Positions 32,056 to 35,357 of a stretch of DNA of 35,357 nt are shown here, one piece after another (the stretch's first letter is position 1; the number at the start of each line of letters is the position of its first letter). The DNA is taken from assembly GCA_945878635.1 (NCBI GenBank), contig CAMCTV010000009.1:1-35357 (forward strand), given 5' to 3'. The position numbers and the translations under genes are program-made. This stretch comes from Chryseobacterium gleum (GTDB taxonomy: Bacteria; Bacteroidota; Bacteroidia; Flavobacteriales_D; Sanyastnellaceae). The notes under the pieces were generated by a model. The model had not been told where the DNA came from and made no database searches. It was given only the letters and a program-made list of their open reading frames with translations.

Positions 32056-32646
32056 ATGAATAAAAGCATTCAATCGCAATTTCCATTTTTAATCATGGAG
32101 GGTTCTTTCCTCACCAGTGATTACACCTTGCACTTTGTCATGGTGAAATACGAAGATGGAACGCGGGAAATTTACAGGCATGTCGTATACATCAATCGCA
32201 AACCCTATTTTGACAAAGAACCCACCCTTTTGGACACCAGCGATCAATTCGAAGTAGATAGCGCCACTTACAAACGAGATTTCCTGATGAATCAAGCTTA
32301 CCAATTGGGCAGAGACAAATGTTCGGACCGACTTGTTTGGTGCAATGCCATCACTGTTGAGGAATTTCAAGAACGTTACAAGGAAGGCATTACGGAGTGT
32401 TATCAAATCATGGAATTCAACCGAAAGCATCCCGGAAAATTGCTTCGTCAAATTTCAAAATACTGCCTGACCAACCCCAGCAGTAAAGAATATTATCGGT
32501 GGCATGTCAGCTGTCCGCTCGGTCCAACATCATGGGATCATGGGTTTTGGATGGACACAAAAAAAAATGAATGGCATTGTGAAAAATGTCAAGCATCAGG
32601 AAACACTGTTGAACCTTGGAGATTAAGATGGAAAACATTCAAGTGA
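32056..32646 (+). CDS. Unknown zinc-finger protein, second of a tandem pair
   Basis: A 196-aa paralogue of the preceding gene. The pattern FPFLIMEGSFLTSDYTLHFVMVK aligns with the first 30 residues of its partner, EYYRWHVSCPLGPTSWDHGFW with its INKWWAECPL part, and WHCEKCQASGNTVEPW with WECKLCKIQADNIAPW. Zinc ligands would be C153, H162, C175 and C178, the same C-H-C-C order. Sequence identity is low over the middle, so the duplication is old, yet the two genes have stayed adjacent. They may form a hetero-complex. Extra cysteines (C89, C96, C115, C137) are not shared. Function unknown. Confidence 0.7.
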   Translation: MNKSIQSQFPFLIMEGSFLTSDYTLHFVMVKYEDGTREIYRHVVYINRKPYFDKEPTLLDTSDQFEVDSATYKRDFLMNQAYQLGRDKCSDRLVWCNAITVEEFQERYKEGITECYQIMEFNRKHPGKLLRQISKYCLTNPSSKEYYRWHVSCPLGPTSWDHGFWMDTKKNEWHCEKCQASGNTVEPWRLRWKTFK

Positions 32647-33066
32647 ATGATCAATAGTACAAATACTAATTCTTTCATAAATCAATAAATAAAATGTTAT
32701 GTAAAAAGCAAAGGCACTTGTTATTAAAACACTCTGAATCAACATTTCAGAAAAAACATGAAACAAACGTGGATATTCAGACAATGAAAGGTTAGAAAAT
32801 TCCGTTTCTTTTTTTGTACATATTCGAATGCTTTGACCTCCACCAAGAGCAGCATTCAAAGAAACTAGGACTATCTGCGTTGATGCAAAATCAAGTTGAC
32901 CTTGATATTGTTTTCGGTTACTCCGCAGATAGTCCTTTTTACATTAACGCAACTTTATTGAATCGATAATTAATCTTGAATATTTGAATTTATAATAATT
33001 TCGTGAAAAACATTTGGTTCAAAATAAATCTTTTCGAAATAATTTGGTTTAGCTTTCAAAAAAAAC
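32647..33066. other. 420-bp gene-free stretch upstream of phoH
   Basis: No gene on either strand. The AT-rich parts at 32647-32820 and 32941-33066 show no box I trust; the middle holds two strong stem-loops, listed separately. Confidence 0.6.
32826..32940 (+). ncRNA. Candidate structured RNA with terminator
   Basis: First stem GAATGCT (32826-32832) with AGCATTC (32851-32857). Second, outer stem GGACTATCTGCG (32868-32879) with CGCAGATAGTCC (32924-32935), 12 perfect pairs, followed by TTTTT (32936-32940). Inside it, ATCAAG (32890-32895) and CTTGAT (32901-32906) form a small hairpin. This fits a short transcript ended by an intrinsic terminator; the strand is set by the T-run. It is not a known family to me. 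Confidence 0.4.
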
Positions 33067-34404
33067 ATGGCTAAAATTTCTTCAAAAAAAATCTTTGTTT
33101 TAGACACCTCTGTTCTTTTGCATGATCACCACAGCATTGTCAAATTTGAGGAAAACGATGTTGTCATTCCCATCACTGTTTTGGAGGAATTGGACAAATT
33201 CAAGGTAGGAAATGAAATCAAGAATTTTGAGGCACGCGAGTGCATCCGGTTCATTGATAAAATGTCAGAGCAATACACGCTCAATGATTGGATTCCGATA
33301 AAAAATGGCAAAAGAGGACGATTGCGCATACAGATGCAGACCGAATTGGAATTGAGTGAGGACGCGACAAAGATTTTCTCCAGCGCCAAGAATGACCATC
33401 TAATCCTAAATGTTGCTGTTGAATTAAAATACAAATATCCTAAGATAAAAGTGGTATTGGTTTCCAAAGATATCAACCTACGATTAAAGGCCAAAGCGCT
33501 GAATATTTTAGCAGAAGACTACAAGCATGGCAAGGTCAATGATCAAATGATTGCCTACAGTGGAATAACTACCATTGAGAATACAGAGGCATTGGTCATT
33601 CGAAAATTGTATCAATCCGGCCACCACAACAAAGTAGCCATTTTAGGAAAAGAAAGAATCAACAATCACTTTTACATTTTAAAGAACAATGAAGCCAGCG
33701 TATTGGCCTATTACTCTGAAAAGGAACAGTTGATTCATCGGGTTGACAAAACTTATGCCTGTGGCATCAAGCCTAAGAATGCAGAACAAACCTTTGCCAT
33801 GGACGCCATCATGAATCCAGAAATCAAACTGGTCACCATTTCTGGAGTTGCTGGAACAGGAAAGACATTGTTGGCATTGGCAGGAGCCTTGGAACAGCGC
33901 AACCAATATGAACAAATCATTTTGGCGCGTCCAATTATTCCACTGAGCAACAGAGAGATTGGTTTCTTACCTGGAGATGCGCAAGAAAAAGTCAATCCCT
34001 ATATGCAGCCCTTATTTGATAATTTGAATTTTATCAAAAACCAATTCAGTGAAAATGAAAAGAAGCGCCGATGGATTGATGAAATGCAAGAGCAAGGTAG
34101 AATTACCATCGCCCCTTTGGCATTTATTCGAGGTAGAAGCTTGACCAATAGTATTTTCATCATTGATGAAGCACAGAACCTAACGCCACATGAAGTAAAA
34201 ACCATCGTCACCAGAGCAGGAGAAAATACCAAGGTTATTCTAACTGGTGATGTGAGACAAATCGATACGCCCTATTTGGATGAAAACTCCAATGGATTGA
34301 GTTACGTGATTGAGCGATTAAAAGGCAGCGATTTGTATTGCCACATTACATTGGCCAAAGGAGAGCGCAGTGAGTTGGCCAATTTGGCCAATGAAAAATT
34401 GTAA
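33067..34404 (+). CDS. PIN-PhoH fusion protein (PhoH2 type)
   Basis: A 445-aa protein. The N-terminal PIN nuclease domain (about 1-150) has FVLDTSVLLHD with D13, VLEELDKFK (about 39-47), and the later acid cluster VVLVSKDINLRLKAKAL. The C-terminal PhoH ATPase has Walker A SGVAGTGKT (259-267), ILARPIIPLSNREIGFLPGD and Walker B FIIDEAQNLTPHEVKT with D367 and E368. Proteins of this type unwind and cut RNA with ATP. It is a single gene with a strong terminator directly behind, and it is common in Bacteroidota as a housekeeping RNA-processing gene. The ATG at 33067 is preceded by an A-rich leader, no Shine-Dalgarno site. Confidence 0.9.
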   Translation: MAKISSKKIFVLDTSVLLHDHHSIVKFEENDVVIPITVLEELDKFKVGNEIKNFEARECIRFIDKMSEQYTLNDWIPIKNGKRGRLRIQMQTELELSEDATKIFSSAKNDHLILNVAVELKYKYPKIKVVLVSKDINLRLKAKALNILAEDYKHGKVNDQMIAYSGITTIENTEALVIRKLYQSGHHNKVAILGKERINNHFYILKNNEASVLAYYSEKEQLIHRVDKTYACGIKPKNAEQTFAMDAIMNPEIKLVTISGVAGTGKTLLALAGALEQRNQYEQIILARPIIPLSNREIGFLPGDAQEKVNPYMQPLFDNLNFIKNQFSENEKKRRWIDEMQEQGRITIAPLAFIRGRSLTNSIFIIDEAQNLTPHEVKTIVTRAGENTKVILTGDVRQIDTPYLDENSNGLSYVIERLKGSDLYCHITLAKGERSELANLANEKL

Positions 34405-34406
34405 TT

Positions 34407-34446
34407 AAAACCATCGTTCATGTCTAATATCATGAACGATGGTTTT
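34407..34446 (+). terminator. Very strong terminator after phoH
   Basis: AAAACCATCGTTCATG (34407-34422), 8-nt loop, CATGAACGATGGTTTT (34431-34446): a perfect 16-bp stem starting 3 nt after the phoH stop. It ends 10 nt before the next ATG. Confidence 0.9.
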
Positions 34447-34456
34447 ATATTTACCT

Positions 34457-35209
34457 ATGGCAAAAAAGAGAAAAACAAAGACCTTTCTTATTGTTTCATT
34501 GTTCCTCATTATCGGCAGCGTTGTAATTTGGTTGGCCGTTGATTATACCTGGATCCCCCCTGCCCCACCTGTTATTCGTGAACAGCCTTTGTTCATTCAG
34601 CGACACCCTTCCAATGTTTACACCTGGGGCATTGACATTTCTCACCACCAAGGTGATGTCAAATGGAAGATGATGATAGGAGATCACCGACCCGATTTCA
34701 TTTTTCTCAAAGCCACTGAAGGCAATCATTTCAAAGACAATCGATTTAACACGTATAAAAATGAAATCAAAAAGTTAGGCATATTGTTCTCAGGCTACCA
34801 CTTCATGCGTTTCAACCAAAACGGAAAAACCCAGGCCTTGCATTTCCTTGAAATGGCCCAACCCCAAAAAGGAGAATTGATTCCTGTGGTTGATATAGAG
34901 TACCAACGGCATTTGTACACCGACGAAATTGCCCAACGAAACATTGACCTATTTATGGAAACCATTCGTGAGAAAATAGGCGTTTACCCCATGGTGTATT
35001 GCGAGGAAAAATATTTTCACAAATACTTGAAGAAGAAATACAAAGACAATATCATCTTATGGATTGCGAATTACAAAAGAAAACCAACCGTAGAACATGA
35101 CCTATGGCAAAAAACCAGCAAATACAATCACCCCAGTTTTAGAGGGCGAATTGATTTCAATTTGCTACACGATGAACGCATAGGACTGCAGGATTTAATT
35201 TTGAAATGA
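34457..35209 (+). CDS. GH25 lysozyme-like muramidase, membrane anchored
   Basis: A 250-aa protein. I choose ATG 34457 because a reading from 34439 would start within the terminator hairpin. A basic start (MAKKRKTKT) and one membrane helix (FLIVSLFLIIGSVVIWLAV) put the enzyme in the periplasm or as an anchored lipoprotein-like form. The GH25 barrel has TWGIDISHHQG with the first catalytic Asp, FIFLKATEG, GILFSGYHFMRF, IPVVDIEY with the Asp-x-Glu pair, and VYPMVYCEEKYF. GH25 enzymes cut the MurNAc-GlcNAc bond of peptidoglycan. Its stop is directly adjacent to the stop of the converging gene at 35210. Confidence 0.87.
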   Translation: MAKKRKTKTFLIVSLFLIIGSVVIWLAVDYTWIPPAPPVIREQPLFIQRHPSNVYTWGIDISHHQGDVKWKMMIGDHRPDFIFLKATEGNHFKDNRFNTYKNEIKKLGILFSGYHFMRFNQNGKTQALHFLEMAQPQKGELIPVVDIEYQRHLYTDEIAQRNIDLFMETIREKIGVYPMVYCEEKYFHKYLKKKYKDNIILWIANYKRKPTVEHDLWQKTSKYNHPSFRGRIDFNLLHDERIGLQDLILK

Positions 35210-35357
35210 CTACTCTTCCACATTCAACAAATGCAAAATGCGGTGCACCATTGGGGCAAACAGAATCCCCGCCATGGTCAAAAATGCAACAATACTGTAC
35301 AACGCATAGAAAGAAGCAAACCATTTGGCGGCATCATTGGTTAGCACATTCACGGGA
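35210..35357 (-). CDS. C-terminal end of a membrane protein, possibly an ion channel
   Basis: The minus strand, read from the right edge, gives about 48 codons: PVNVLTNDAAKWFASFYALY, then a hydrophobic helix and APMVHRILHLLNVEE before TAG at 35210-35212. The mix of a soluble start, FxxFYALxSIVAFLxMAGIL and a basic/His end reminds me of the last helix of two-helix potassium channel proteins. Only the end is visible, so the family call is weak. It converges with the GH25 gene with no gap. Confidence 0.55.
   Translation of the reverse strand, partial: PVNVLTNDAAKWFASFYALYSIVAFLTMAGILFAPMVHRILHLLNVEE

Noticed and set aside
32868-32935. An integron attC site
   Set aside because: The stem is perfect, not imperfect with unpaired bases, and no RYYYAAC/GTTRRRY core pair is found at its ends. 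No integrase or cassette row is near.

Overview
The window comes from a member of the Bacteroidota, most likely a flavobacterium-like aquatic heterotroph. Three things point there. Several tRNA genes carry the phylum's promoter pattern (TTTG, about 19-21 nt, then TAnnTTTGC). Two genes belong to the type IX secretion system world: a plug-domain protein at 504-1784, and a fasciclin protein with a C-terminal sorting domain at 28444-29574. Start codons lack Shine-Dalgarno sequences, and CrtB, Blh and the rhodopsin are of the bacteroidete/proteorhodopsin kind. These taxonomic statements are inference from family resemblance; no search was run.

Layout. 1-2713: 5' part of an ApbE-like lipoprotein gene (minus), then T9SS plug protein and a formyltransferase (ATGA overlap). 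2888-7968: a tightly packed condensin-like operon, ATPase (MksB-like), a 37-codon gene, kleisin-like MksF, MksE-like, and a small membrane protein; no MksG/JetD nuclease is present. 8022-8513: a 56-aa minus-strand gene and tRNA-Asp. 8693-12804: an AT-rich stretch between tRNA-Asp and tRNA-Arg(CCG) with a truncated propeller gene, a MarR regulator with a palindromic operator, an SDR, phytoene synthase crtB and a CrtA-like monooxygenase. 12951-13621: tRNA-Arg(CCG), the C-terminal stub of a large serine recombinase, and initiator tRNA-fMet on the other strand. 13673-16281: two flavoproteins (HI0933-like and GlcD-like). 16334-22163: DPP IV peptidase, GH38-type glycosidase and an SGNH hydrolase. 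22235-24821: tRNA-Arg(ACG), the mobile mystery protein A/B pair (HTH and Fic), a dispersed repeat, a WYL regulator and an 8-bp minisatellite. 24844-28277 (minus): a phototrophy operon of proton-pumping rhodopsin, a single-chain CrtY-Blh fusion, and a flavin-reductase-like protein. 28444-32646: fasciclin protein, an ATPase with a degenerate Walker B, a second copy of the dispersed repeat, and a tandem pair of unknown zinc-finger proteins. 32647-35357: a gene-free stretch with strong stem-loops, PIN-PhoH protein, GH25 lysozyme, and the end of a membrane protein.

How it fits together. CrtB at 11289 makes phytoene. A desaturase (CrtI), not in this window, would give lycopene. The fused CrtY-Blh enzyme can take lycopene through beta-carotene to retinal in one polypeptide, and retinal loads the green-tuned DTE rhodopsin encoded directly upstream. 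A strong terminator hairpin between rhodopsin and the fusion gene would give much opsin and little enzyme. The most unusual items are the CrtY-Blh fusion, the nuclease-less Mks operon with a coupled 37-aa gene, the tandem zinc-finger pair, and the GCTATCCG hairpin repeat family.
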